Numbered from the stretch's first letter, positions 18,251 to 28,000 are shown. The stretch: DNA of 64,000 nucleotides from Actinomyces oris (GCF_006546825.1 NZ_VICC01000001.1:498191-562190), one strand, 5' to 3'. The notes: generated from the letters alone by a model not told the origin. Program-made: numbers and translations.

Positions 18251-18324
18251 TAGAGCCGCATGATTCCGCGGTTCGTGTGGCGCGGTGAAAAGTGGTTGGA
18301 GTCCTTTGTGTCCGATTTGGACAC
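18203..18324. repeat. 122-base palindromic element, copy 2
   Basis: The arms 18203-18223 and 18304-18324 are 21 bases each and match copy 1. The inner inverted pair is close to that of copy 1 (GAGCCGC/GCGGTTC). The last codons and the stop of the upstream gene lie in its left half. The rest of the gap to nrdD (18325-18608) shows no gene. Confidence 0.7.
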
Positions 18325-18608
18325 GAACCTCCCTCAAGAGGGTCTTCCACAGTTCCGGTGATGCCACGTCGCCGGGGATGACAGGAGGCCGGTGGCAACG
18401 ATGCCGGGGCACATGGGTCGTGCGGAGAGTGATCGCGCGCGGGGATGGGAGGTGCGCTCCCGACCTCGCCCCAACACGCCGGGCAGGAGTGACCTGGACC
18501 TCACATGTGCTCTCAGGGTGGTCCTGTCGGCTCGCGTTCCAGCTTCGACGGCATCCGCGAGATCGTGCGGAAAGGCGTCACCTATCGGGACAAAAGTCCT
18601 CGCCTCTA

Positions 18609-18656
18609 TCGCAAGATGTTGTGGTTGAAATACAATTTAGACACAAGATGATGTGT
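18609..18656 (+). promoter_or_regulatory. Tandem NrdR-box-like sites around the nrdD promoter
   Basis: Box 2 (18641-18656, ACACAAGATGATGTGT) matches the NrdR consensus acaCwAtATaTwGtgt at 13 of 16 positions. Box 1 (18609-18624, TCGCAAGATGTTGTGG) matches at 11 of 16. Their spacing of 32 bases is three helical turns, the arrangement usual for NrdR, a repressor of ribonucleotide reductase genes. A TACAAT -10-like hexamer (18631-18636) sits between the boxes, so a bound repressor would cover the promoter. The match was judged by eye. Confidence 0.6.
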
Positions 18657-18814
18657 CTCATCGGTGTGATTTGGGAGTATGGTCGGCACCGGTGCCGCCG
18701 ACCGCCCCGCTCCCCGCAGGCAGCGCGCAGCCGCTGACGGCACCCGGAAGGACCGGCCCCATCCATGCTCGGCAGGGCCGCGAACAGGAACGAGAAGGAC
18801 CATCGGAGAGACCC

Positions 18815-20794
18815 GTGCTCGAGAAGAACCTTGCCTCCACCACCCCCGCAGCTGACGGCTCGGCGCAGCCGTCGGCCGCCACTCCCGCCACCGACCCACG
18901 CCTCGTGGCCCCCGGCTCGGCCGACTCCGCCGTCGTCCGCGGCGAGCGCCCCACTGTGGACGCCATCGCCACCATCACCGAGTACCTGGACCGCTCCGAC
19001 TGGCGCGTCAACGCCAACGCCAACCAGGGCTACTCGCTGGGCGGGATGATGCTCAACACCTCCGGCAAGGTCGTCGCCAACTACTGGCTCAGCCAGGTCT
19101 ACCCGGCCGTCGCCGGCCAGGCCCACCGCAACGCGGACCTCCACATCCACGACCTGGACATGTTCGCCGGCTACTGCGCCGGCTGGTCCCTCAAAGATCT
19201 CCTCCAGCAGGGCTTCAACGGCGTCCCCGGCGCCATCGCCGCCGGCCCCGCCAAGCACTTCTCCTCAGCCGTCGGGCAGATCGTCAACTTCCTGGGGACT
19301 CTGCAGAACGAGTGGGCCGGCGCCCAGGCCTTCTCCTCCTTCGACACCTACATGGCGCCCTTCGTCCGCCTGGACGACATGACCTACGAGCAGGTCAAGC
19401 AGTGCATGCAGGAACTCATCTTCAACCTCAACGTCCCCTCGCGCTGGGGCACCCAAACCCCCTTCACCAACCTCACCTTCGACTGGACCTGCCCAGCGGA
19501 CCTGGCCGACGAGCACCCCCTCATCGGCGACGACGTCTGCGACTTCGCCTACGGCGACCTCCAGGCGGAGATGGACCTCATCAACCGCGCCTTCATGGAG
19601 GTCATGACCGAGGGTGACGCCGAGGGCCGCGTCTTCACCTTCCCCATCCCCACCTACAACATCACCCGCGACTTCGACTGGGACGCCCCCAACACCGAGC
19701 TGCTGTTCACCATGACTGCGAAGTACGGCCTGCCCTACTTCCAGAACTTCATCAACTCCGAGCTCGACCCCGGGATGATCCGTTCCATGTGCTGCCGTCT
19801 CCAGCTCGACCTGCGCGAGCTGCTCAAGCGCGGCAACGGCCTGTTCGGCTCGGCTGAGCAGACCGGGTCGGTCGGTGTCGTCACCATCAACATGGCCCGG
19901 CTCGGCTACCTCTACGCCGACGACGAGGCCGCCCTGACCGCCCGGCTCGACGAGCTGCTTGAGATCGGCCGCGACACCCTGGAGCTCAAGCGCACCGTCA
20001 TCCAGCACCACATCGACGCCGGCCTGTTCCCCTTCACTAAGCGGTACCTGGGCAGCCTGGACAACCACTTCTCCACCCTGGGCGTCAACGGCATGAACGA
20101 GATGGTCCGCAACTTCACCCATGACGCCTACGACCTGACCGACCCGCGCGGCCACGCCATGTGCGTGCGCCTCCTGGACCACGTGCGCGACAAGATGGTC
20201 GAGTTCCAGGAGGCCACCGGCCACCTCTACAACCTCGAGGCCACCCCGGCCGAGGGCACCACCTACCGCTTCGCCAAGGAGGACCGCAAGCGCTACCCCG
20301 GCATCCTCCAGGCCGGTACGGAGACCAACCCCTACTACACGAACTCCTCCCAGATCCCCGTGGGATACACCGACGACCCCTTCGAGGCCCAGGAGATGCA
20401 GGAGGAGCTCCAGACCAAGTACACCGGCGGCACCGTCCTGCACCTGTACATGAACGAGCGGATCTCCTCGGCCACCGCCTGCAAGGAGCTCGTGCGCCGC
20501 TCCCTGACCGCCTTCCGCACGCCTTACATCACCATCACGCCGACCTTCTCCATCTGCCCGGTCCACGGGTACCTGGCCGGCGAGCACCTGACCTGCGGCA
20601 AGTGCGCCGAGCTCCATCCCGAGGCCGAGCCGGTCGAGTGCGAGGTGTGGACGCGCGTCATGGGCTACTTCCGCCCGGTGCGCTCCTTCAACATCGGCAA
20701 GAAGGGCGAGTACGCCGAGCGGCAGATGTTCACCGAGGTCGCCGCCGGCGGCCACGGCCCGGCCGTCTCGCGCCTGAGCGCGGTCAGCGCCTGA
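18815..20794 (+). CDS. nrdD: Anaerobic (class III) ribonucleoside-triphosphate reductase
   Basis: A 659-residue glycyl-radical enzyme that makes deoxyribonucleotides without oxygen. The GTG at 18815 follows GGAGAG and gives MLEKNLAS; a longer frame upstream codes a low-quality Pro-rich stretch that overlaps the NrdR-like boxes. Visible features are the catalytic-barrel sequences (NANANQGYSLGGMMLNTSG, HIHDLDMFAGYC, NFLGTLQNEWAGAQAFSSFD), a C-terminal zinc site CPVHGYLAGEHLTCGKC, and the radical loop RVMGYF with Gly617. The activase gene nrdG follows after about 150 bases. The leader of about 160 bases has a GGTCGG/CCGACC hairpin near 18680-18702. Confidence 0.95.
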   Translation: MLEKNLASTTPAADGSAQPSAATPATDPRLVAPGSADSAVVRGERPTVDAIATITEYLDRSDWRVNANANQGYSLGGMMLNTSGKVVANYWLSQVYPAVAGQAHRNADLHIHDLDMFAGYCAGWSLKDLLQQGFNGVPGAIAAGPAKHFSSAVGQIVNFLGTLQNEWAGAQAFSSFDTYMAPFVRLDDMTYEQVKQCMQELIFNLNVPSRWGTQTPFTNLTFDWTCPADLADEHPLIGDDVCDFAYGDLQAEMDLINRAFMEVMTEGDAEGRVFTFPIPTYNITRDFDWDAPNTELLFTMTAKYGLPYFQNFINSELDPGMIRSMCCRLQLDLRELLKRGNGLFGSAEQTGSVGVVTINMARLGYLYADDEAALTARLDELLEIGRDTLELKRTVIQHHIDAGLFPFTKRYLGSLDNHFSTLGVNGMNEMVRNFTHDAYDLTDPRGHAMCVRLLDHVRDKMVEFQEATGHLYNLEATPAEGTTYRFAKEDRKRYPGILQAGTETNPYYTNSSQIPVGYTDDPFEAQEMQEELQTKYTGGTVLHLYMNERISSATACKELVRRSLTAFRTPYITITPTFSICPVHGYLAGEHLTCGKCAELHPEAEPVECEVWTRVMGYFRPVRSFNIGKKGEYAERQMFTEVAAGGHGPAVSRLSAVSA

Positions 20795-20805
20795 GAGGAC
20801 CCGCC

Positions 20806-20855
20806 GGGACCGCTGGGTGTCGTCGGATGATCCGGCGACGGCGCCCAGCGGTCCC
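20806..20855 (+). terminator. Long hairpin between nrdD and nrdG
   Basis: A perfect 12-base stem GGGACCGCTGGG (20806-20817) and CCCAGCGGTCCC (20844-20855) encloses a second stem GTCGTCGG/CCGGCGAC. No U-run follows. It may partly terminate transcription or protect the nrdD message so that less activase than reductase is made. Confidence 0.6.
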
Positions 20856-20941
20856 GGTGTCGCAATGGCGCCGCCCCTCGGGTCGGCCCCGCAGCCCGGC
20901 AGTTCCCCGCAGTCCCGACGACGTCCCGAGAGGAGGGGACA

Positions 20942-21772
20942 GTGACCTCACCGCAGACACGTCCGCCGACCGACTCGCACACCGCCCGGCTGGCCCGGGT
21001 CACTGAGGACGGTGCGGGCCGGGGCGCTTCCGTCTGCCCCGACCGCCGGCCCGCCGACGACCTGGTGATCGCCGGGCTCGTCCCCATGAGCACGGTCGAC
21101 TGGCCCGACCACCTGACCGCGACGGTCTTCCTGCAGGGCTGCCCCTGGAACTGCTTCTACTGCCACAACCAGGACCTCATCCCCACCCGCACGCCCGGCC
21201 AGGTGGCCTGGGAGGAGGTGCGCGCCCTGCTGCGCCGCCGGCGGGGGTTGCTCGACGGCGTCGTGCTGACCGGAGGTGAGGCGCTGCGCCAGGACGCCCT
21301 GGCCGACGCCGCCCGCGAGGTCATCGACATGGGCTTCCAGGTGGGACTGCACACGGCCGGGCCCTACCCGCGGCGGCTGCACGACATGATCGCGGCCGGG
21401 CTCGTCAGCTGGGTGGGGCTGGACATCAAGGCTCTGCCCGAGCACTACGGGCAGGTGGTCGCCCGGGCGAACGCGGCCGCGAGGGCCTGGGAGAGCCTGG
21501 AGGTGCTCATCGAGGCGGCCGGCTGCGGCGGGCCCGACTTCGAGGTGCGCACCACCGTGGTGCCTGGGGACGTGACGGCCGACGACGCCGTCGAGGTGGC
21601 CCGACGGGTGCACGCGGCGGGGGCGCGGGTCTACGCCCTCCAGCAGGCCCGCTCTGAGGGGACGAGCGGCGAGTTCGACGTCGTGGCACCCGGCTGGGAC
21701 GGGACGTGCGAGCGCATGGCCGAGCGCATCGAGGCTCTGGGCTGGGATCGTTTCACCTACCGCCCGGCGTAG
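20942..21772 (+). CDS. nrdG: Anaerobic ribonucleotide reductase activating protein (radical SAM)
   Basis: A 276-residue radical SAM enzyme that abstracts hydrogen from the NrdD glycine. The GTG at 20942 follows GAGAGGAGGGG. The cluster motif CPWNCFYCHN (CxxxCxxC), the following LTGGEAL (GGE, SAM binding) and LDIKALPEHY are all intact. About 40 hydrophilic residues precede the catalytic domain, longer than in the E. coli enzyme, and the C-terminal region resembles the PflA/NrdG2 subtype. Gene order after nrdD supports the assignment. Confidence 0.93.
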   Translation: MTSPQTRPPTDSHTARLARVTEDGAGRGASVCPDRRPADDLVIAGLVPMSTVDWPDHLTATVFLQGCPWNCFYCHNQDLIPTRTPGQVAWEEVRALLRRRRGLLDGVVLTGGEALRQDALADAAREVIDMGFQVGLHTAGPYPRRLHDMIAAGLVSWVGLDIKALPEHYGQVVARANAAARAWESLEVLIEAAGCGGPDFEVRTTVVPGDVTADDAVEVARRVHAAGARVYALQQARSEGTSGEFDVVAPGWDGTCERMAERIEALGWDRFTYRPA

Positions 21773-21982
21773 GCTGGGGAGAATGATGACCTGGCTGAGC
21801 GTGACTGTCCCGCGTCGCTGGGTGACATCCAGGCGCTCGCACGATGAGCCCGCCGATTGGGCCCGCCAATCGCCAGTGTGGAGATCCCTGCTACGGCTAC
21901 GCTGGCGCAGGTGCGCGGGGACTGGCGGTGTCGGGCAGGTACGGGGCGGAGTTCCCGCAGGGCGATCGTGGAGAGTTCAGTA

Positions 21983-22636
21983 ATGGTAGATACGGACTTG
22001 CTCTTCGGCGATCTGTGCCCTCGAGGGGTGTCGTGCGCCGAGTCCCGGGGCGATGACGACTTCCCGTCCGATCCGCGATTGACGCTTCTGCCCGGAGAAG
22101 CTGCTCGGGTTGCGCGCTCATCCCCTACGAGAGCCGCGGAGTTCGCGACAGGGCGTCGACTGGCACACGATGCGATGGAGCAGATTGGTTTTTCTGGGCC
22201 TGTACTCTCCGGGGCTCACGGAGAGCCGTGCTGGCCCGAGGGCGTGATCGGCTCTATTACTCACTGTCCGGGTCTGCGTGCCGCAGCCGTTGGAATGAGG
22301 TCGCAGGTGAGCGCGCTGGGTATCGATGCGGAGCCCGATCGAGCGCTCAGTGCCGACGTCGCTCGGGCACTGGTCATGCCCGCTGATCGCTTGCCGGATG
22401 ATGTGAATGCACTCGTGGCGCTTCTGTGTGCCAAGGAGGCGGCCGCCAAGGCCTTCGTCTCGATGGGGGCTCCCACGCGGGACTTCCGTCTCTCTACGGT
22501 GCGATTCGTTGACAAAGGTGGATTCGTGGTCCATGGACGGGACGGGTATCCCGCGATGAACGGGAGGTGGCGGCGCAGTAACGGACTCGTACTCGCGGTG
22601 GTCGCTGTCATGTGCTGCGATCGTCCGAGGTTCTGA
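21983..22636 (+). CDS. 4'-phosphopantetheinyl transferase (Sfp/EntD type)
   Basis: A 217-residue enzyme expected to load the phosphopantetheine arm onto the acyl carrier domains of the synthase downstream. The ATG at 21983 has GGAGAG at the right distance. Visible family motifs are GSITHCPGLRAAAV (substrate loop), LGIDAEP (metal-binding D-x-E) and LLCAKEAAAKAF (the KEA..K signature). The EntD-like motif order points to the stand-alone Sfp class rather than AcpS. Its last 29 bases overlap, tail to tail, the TetR gene on the other strand. The falling GC marks the beginning of the foreign-looking cluster. The dependence of the synthase on this enzyme is inferred from position. Confidence 0.88.
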   Translation: MVDTDLLFGDLCPRGVSCAESRGDDDFPSDPRLTLLPGEAARVARSSPTRAAEFATGRRLAHDAMEQIGFSGPVLSGAHGEPCWPEGVIGSITHCPGLRAAAVGMRSQVSALGIDAEPDRALSADVARALVMPADRLPDDVNALVALLCAKEAAAKAFVSMGAPTRDFRLSTVRFVDKGGFVVHGRDGYPAMNGRWRRSNGLVLAVVAVMCCDRPRF

Positions 22637-23219
22637 CACCTCGTTCAATCAGGTCCAGGAGAGCGTCATAGTTGACCTGAGTGACCCGGTCCGAGGACGT
22701 GGAATCCCTTGCCCCGTAAAGGAACTCCACTGAGAACGCGCCTTGGACGCAGGCCCAGATCGCATTGGCGAGGGAGTGGGCCTCGACATCAATGACGGCG
22801 CCGGCGGCTTGACCGTATCTGACGATCTCAATCAGCTGGGTGAAGGCGTTGCGGGCCTCAGGGCCTGGTTGGGTAGTCCACATGAACTGGTAGCAGCGCG
22901 GGTTGGCCTGCATGAGCTCGTGAACAATCGTGCCGGCCTTCCTGAGCCGGGCAAGGGGATCGTACTCGGAGATGTCGCGCAGGGCGCGCGTCATGATGGC
23001 GAAGCGTTCCTCGACGACGGCATGGAGCAGTCCTTGCTTGTCGTCGAAGTGGTTATAGACGCTCATCGGGGCGACCTGAGCGCGGGCGGCAACGGCGCGG
23101 ATAGTGACAGCTTGCGGGCCGTTCTCCTCCAGCAGCTCCGTCGTGGCATGAATCACTTTGGATGTCAGCAGCTGGGTTGACGTGCGCTTGTGAGGGCGTT
23201 TGTGCTGATCAGAGGCCAT
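22608..23219 (-). CDS. TetR-family repressor, cluster regulator 1
   Basis: A 203-residue regulator. The ATG at 23219 was chosen because it starts right before the DNA-binding domain; a longer frame to 23282 would run into the operator. The helix-turn-helix reads VTIRAVAARAQVAPMSVYNHFDDKQGLLHAV, a standard TetR pattern. The ligand domain (RLRKAGTIVHELMQANPRCYQFMW...) is close to that of the TetR at 32446-33048, so the two are paralogues. It is divergent from the MFS exporter gene with an inverted repeat between them, the usual layout for self-repression and exporter control by a small-molecule ligand. Confidence 0.88.
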   Translation of the reverse strand: MASDQHKRPHKRTSTQLLTSKVIHATTELLEENGPQAVTIRAVAARAQVAPMSVYNHFDDKQGLLHAVVEERFAIMTRALRDISEYDPLARLRKAGTIVHELMQANPRCYQFMWTTQPGPEARNAFTQLIEIVRYGQAAGAVIDVEAHSLANAIWACVQGAFSVEFLYGARDSTSSDRVTQVNYDALLDLIERGVRTSDDRST

Positions 23220-23286
23220 GTGTCCAACTTTCGTCTCAGTATGTGGTGATCGGTGGGTTGGGGTTGTGGAGCAAGTGTCCATTAGT

Positions 23287-23324
23287 GTAGAACATTGTTA
23301 CATCCTACTGGAACATCGTTCTAC
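23287..23324. promoter_or_regulatory. Inverted-repeat operator between TetR and MFS genes
   Basis: GTAGAACATTGTTAC (23287-23301) and GGAACATCGTTCTAC (23310-23324) are inverted copies of one 15-base site. Each half is also close to the small palindrome GAAC-n3-GTTC. The right copy ends 15 bases before the MFS start codon. Binding by the divergent TetR is inferred from position and symmetry. Confidence 0.65.
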
Positions 23325-23339
23325 GAATCGAGGAGCCTC

Positions 23340-24953
23340 ATGACTTCAGTCGTTCCACCTCCGCCTATCGCCCCCCAGTCAACGGGCATGCTTCAGGCGC
23401 CGCTTGTGTCGCAGACGCCCGTTAGGCGTGCGCAGGCGCCGAGTCGAGGGCGTGGTCTTCGTGCAGCAGCTCTGGCTGCGCTGTGCCTGGCCGAGCTGCT
23501 GGTCGTCATTGACAACACCATCGTCAATGTCGCCATCCCTACCTTCGCGCGTGACCTCAATGCATCAACCACTGGGCTGCAGTGGATCGTTGATGCCTAC
23601 ACCTTGGCCTTCGCCTGCCTGCTCCTGCCTGCAGGCCACCTGGGTGACCGCATAGGGCGTCGGCGCGTTCTGGTCATTGGACTGGCCGCGTTCGGCGTGG
23701 TGAGTGGCGCAACGGCGCTGTGCACCACCTTGGATGCGGTGACAACGTGCCGTGCGCTACTTGGCATATGCGCTGCACTCGTCTATCCCGCCACGCTCTC
23801 ACTCATCATGACTACCTTCGAAGGTTCTCCACGAAAGGGGCTGGCAGTGGGACTGTGGGCGGCGACTTCCGGGCTTGGCATCGCCCTGGGGCCAATCCTT
23901 GGCGGTCTTCTGCTAGAGCACTTTTCATGGGAGTCTATCTTCTGGGTTAATGTGCCGCTGGCTCTCATCACTGTTCCTGCCGTGCTTGTGGCGGTGCCCG
24001 AGTCCCGTTCCAGCGAAAAGGCACGGTTTGATGTAGTGGGCGCTATTCTGTCCGCCATCGGAGTAGGGGCGCTGGTGTGGGGAATCATCGAGGGTCCTCA
24101 TCGTGGCTGGACCTCAGGGGCTGTGACAACGGCCTTCATTGTTGGCGCCATCTGTGTATCTGCACTTGTGGCTTGGGAACTGCATTGGCCGCACCCCCTG
24201 ATTGATGTCCGTCTATTCTTCCGCAGGGAGTTCTCCGCAGGTGCCGTGTCGATTGCCGCAGCATTTTTCGCCCTCTTTGGATTCATCTTCATCATCACGC
24301 AGTACTTCCAGGACGTGCGGGGTTACAGCGCTCTGATGGCCGGCGTGGCGACCTTGCCGTTTGCTATCGTGATGGCAGTCGTTTCGCCGATCGCTTCAGT
24401 CCTTTCACGTCGGCTGGGGCCGGGATGGGTCGTCGGAGTCGGTCTGGGAATTATGGGCCTGGGATTCTGGCGAGTTACAGTCCTGGAGGCTGATTCTGCG
24501 TACTGGCAGATGATCGTTCCTGCGATGGTGATCATGGCTGCTGGTCTTGCGCTAGTCCAAGCGCCTGCGACGAGTGCAATCATGGGCGTGGTACGTAAGG
24601 ATCAAGTCGGGGCTGCTTCCGCCATGAATGACACCACCCGCGAAATCGGGGGAACTCTTGGAGTGGCTGTTCTGGGATCTATTGTCGCCTCTCAGTTCTC
24701 AGATTCCCTGAATTCGGCGGTGTCCGGGTTGATGCCGCAACAGGCTCTCGATCAGGCAGACAACTCGATCACTGCTGCGATGACAGTAGCGAAGTACATG
24801 CCGGAAACTGTTCAAGGCCTCTTTAAAGAGGCTGCTGTCAACGCCTTTATGGATACGGTTCATCAGGCAGGCTGGGTAGTGGCTTGTGTGGCGTGGGCTG
24901 GGGCGCTCATTGCAGTAATTGCCCTGCCCAGGGGGCGTCAGAATAGCGTCTGA
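23340..24953 (+). CDS. MFS drug exporter, DHA2 (14-helix) family
   Basis: A 537-residue proton-driven exporter. The ATG at 23340 follows GAGGAGCC. Motif A-like LPAGHLGDRIGRRRVLVIGL, the DHA2 motifs LLVVIDNTIVNVAIPTF and LQWIVDAYTLAFACLLL, and the helix-5 motif LGIALGPILGGLL are all clear; about 14 hydrophobic helices can be counted. It stands between the TetR operator and the synthase genes and in the same direction as them, so it probably exports the synthase product or protects the cell from it. No ribosome-site overlap with the next gene (121-base gap), so the synthase may have its own promoter. Confidence 0.92.
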   Translation: MTSVVPPPPIAPQSTGMLQAPLVSQTPVRRAQAPSRGRGLRAAALAALCLAELLVVIDNTIVNVAIPTFARDLNASTTGLQWIVDAYTLAFACLLLPAGHLGDRIGRRRVLVIGLAAFGVVSGATALCTTLDAVTTCRALLGICAALVYPATLSLIMTTFEGSPRKGLAVGLWAATSGLGIALGPILGGLLLEHFSWESIFWVNVPLALITVPAVLVAVPESRSSEKARFDVVGAILSAIGVGALVWGIIEGPHRGWTSGAVTTAFIVGAICVSALVAWELHWPHPLIDVRLFFRREFSAGAVSIAAAFFALFGFIFIITQYFQDVRGYSALMAGVATLPFAIVMAVVSPIASVLSRRLGPGWVVGVGLGIMGLGFWRVTVLEADSAYWQMIVPAMVIMAAGLALVQAPATSAIMGVVRKDQVGAASAMNDTTREIGGTLGVAVLGSIVASQFSDSLNSAVSGLMPQQALDQADNSITAAMTVAKYMPETVQGLFKEAAVNAFMDTVHQAGWVVACVAWAGALIAVIALPRGRQNSV

Positions 24954-25073
24954 AAGGAGATCGAAAAACATACTTGTGTTCATGGGCGAATATTCCTCGA
25001 CTCGCCCAGTTGAGCCGCGCCAGGTCCGGCGTGAGTGAATAGAAGAACAGTACTACGCGCGAAAGGGCGTATC

Positions 25074-28000
25074 ATGGAAGCCAACCTCCAGGCATATGAA
25101 AAAGACATGATCAGGGAATTAAGGCAGGCGGGAGTGCTTGTTAGTGACACGCAATCCGTTGTCGGCGGGCTTGGATTCCTCTTCCCGGGTCATGGGACTC
25201 ATTCATCTACAATGTTTGACACCTATCTGAAGGGCTCGTCCTCCGCGGGAAAATTGATTGAAATGGCCGATGAGGTCGTTAATGAGCGCTGCGGTTATCG
25301 GCTCACCGACGCAGTGCGCGGCAATGCACGTTTTCCAATCGAGCATCCCTGTGTGACTCAGCCGGCGATCTTCACCGCCGCTTTAGGTGGGGCTCTGATG
25401 GCGGAGGAGTACTCGCTGCATCCCAGTCTTCTCGTGGGGCACAGTCTTGGTGAGTATGCAGCGTTGGTATGTTCGGGTGTTCTGACTGCGGAGACGGGCC
25501 TTCGAATGGTCATTGATCGCGCTGAATGCGTGGCAGATATCCCTCAAGATCGCCGTGGAGCCATGTTGGCAGTGCTTCTTGATGATGATTCGCAAATTGC
25601 CGTCGTGCGACGTGCTGTTGCCGCGCACGCGTCTCGTGGGGCGATTTCGGTGGGAGTGATCAACAGTCCCCGACAGGTCGTCGTATCCGGAGAGCACGAG
25701 TTGGTCATCTCCTGCCGTGAGGAATTGAAGCGCTCTGGTGTATCTTCAACACTGCTTCCTATCGGTGTTGGGTTCCATAGCGCGGTTCTTGCCGAGGCGG
25801 TCGCTCCTTTTGAGGAACGCCTTAAGCAGTACTCCTGGACTGCTCCGATGACGCCGGTCGTCTCATCGGTATTCGGAGGATATGTCGATTCTGATTCACT
25901 TGAGGCGCTTCCGAGTCTTCTTGCCGCTCAGCTGATCACTCAATTTGACTTCCGTAACAGTCTCAAGGTCGCTCAGGATGCCGGGGTCGACATGTATCTT
26001 GACTGTGGCCCGCGTTCTGTGCTGAGTAAACTTGTGTCTTCTCAAATGAATCTTGGTGATGTGTCCGTTATGCATCTCGACTACGGGCCTGCTCATGCTG
26101 ATCGCACGCGAGATGTTCTCACAGCATTGTCCTGGGTTCGCTCTGGAAGTGTGGCGCCCACAGACGTCGAGGTTGTTGATGCTCAGGGTGAGGTGTTTGA
26201 GGCGCCGGGGTCTGGGGTCGTTGAGGAGACTCTGGATGGTGCCGGTGTTGACAAGGATGCGGTGTGTACTGCCTTGCGTGAGGCTTTTGCTGAGCGTACG
26301 GGTTATCCGCTTGAGCTGATTGAGGCCGATCTGGATCTGGAGGCGGATCTGGGGATTGACTCGGTCAAGCGTGTTGAGGTTGTGGGGCATGTCGGTGAGG
26401 TGCTCGGTGTGGACGTCAAGGAGCTGGACTTCAGTCAGGCCTTGAGCGTGTCTGACATCGCTGAGGTGCTGGTCGGCTCCCAGAACGTCGAGGTTGTTGA
26501 TGCTCAGGGTGAGGTGTTTGAGGCGCCGGGGTCTGGAGTCGTTGAGGAGACTCGGGATGGTGCCGGTGTTGACATGGATGCGGTGTGTACTGCCTTGCGT
26601 GAGGCTTTTGCTGAGCGTACGGGGTATCCGCTTGAGCTGATTGAGTCCGATCTGGATCTGGAGGCGGATCTGGGGATTGACTCGGTCAAGCGTGTTGAGG
26701 TTGTGGGGCACGTCGGTGAGGTGCTCGGTGTGGACGTCAAGGAGCTGGACTTCAGTCAGGCCTTGAGCGTGTCTGATATCGCTGAGGTGCTGGTCGGCTC
26801 CCAGAACGTCGAGGTTGTTGATGCTCAGGGTGAGGTGTTTGAGGCGCCGGGGTCTGGAGTCGTTGAGGAGACTCGGGATGGTGCCGGTGTTGACATGGAT
26901 GCGGTGTGTACTGCCTTGCGTGAGGCTTTTGCTGAGCGTACGGGGTATCCGCTTGAGCTGATTGAGGCCGATCTGGATCTGGAGGCGGATCTGGGGATTG
27001 ACTCGGTCAAGCGTGTTGAGGTTGTGGGGCACGTCGGTGAGGTGCTCGGTGTGGACGTCAAGGAGCTGGACTTCAGTCAGGCCTTGAGCGTGTCTGATAT
27101 CGCTGAGGTGCTGTTCGGCTCCCAGAACGTCGAGGTTGCTGATGCTCAGCGGACGGAAGCCGGAGCATCCGACGCCCAACTGGACTCAGTCACTATCAAG
27201 TACGAAGACGAATCCTCTCGAACTGCACATCGATACGTTCCTCAGTCGGTTCGGATCAAGTCTCTTGGAGCTGAGCGTACAATTCTCCCCGGTGACGCTA
27301 TCCTAGTAACAGCGGCAGATCAGTCTGTCAATGATGCCGTGAGGAAAGTTCTTGAAGAACTGAGCTTGACAGTCATCGAGATTCCCGGGGATGCGTCGGA
27401 AGCGACTATAAAACGTCTGACTTCCTCGGATCGTCTTCGCCGAGTGTCTACCGTCGTGGATCTATCCGTCCTGCGTCCGCACGCCGACATACTGTCCGAG
27501 GGTGACGCCTGGTGGCAAGATGTTGAAGGCCAGTACACAACCGTATTCAGCGTTGCTCAAGCAACCTATGAGACCCTGCAGTCACATGGAGAGCATGCGT
27601 CATGGATCTCGGTGACGTCCAGTGGTGGTATGTCAGGGATGGACTTGCGAACCGTCGGCGATCCTATCGGCGGACTGACCGCAGGATTTGTCAAGACCTT
27701 GGCTCTCGAACTGAGGCAGATGCATACTCGAATTGTCGACTTTGACGTGGTTGAGCCTAGTTCGTTGGCTGGTGCTCTCAGAACCGAGTTGACTCACAAG
27801 GCTGTGAATGAAGAAATCGAGATAGGCTATATTGAAGGAGATCGGTATACGGTACGCGTTCTTCCCGTGCCAGTATCGAGTTCTGACCGCGCAGTACGGC
27901 AGTCCCTTTCGACAGACTCTTGCGTTGTGATGTCTGGTGGTTCCCGTGGCATCGTCCGTGAGTGCGCGCTGGCTTTGGCAGAGCAGCGAAACATTCCAGT

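Noticed and set aside
17061-18324. Integron cassette with attC site
   Set aside because: The 3' palindromes suggest it, but the arms do not contain the GTTRRRY core and no integrase is in the window. Kept only as an analogy.
16613-18412. A 599-residue minus-strand frame through the palindrome region
   Set aside because: It is opposite the DUF559-type gene and crosses both palindromes; the sequence has no family motifs and the opposite strand has a recognisable protein.
19265-20755. A 496-residue minus-strand frame opposite nrdD
   Set aside because: It is Val/Gly/Leu/Glu-rich in the way typical of antisense frames in high-GC genes; nrdD motifs on the plus strand are clear.
25896-27179. A 427-residue minus-strand frame with internal repeats opposite the carrier domains
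   Set aside because: The repeats only mirror the 321-base units of the synthase gene; there is no start signal and no family.
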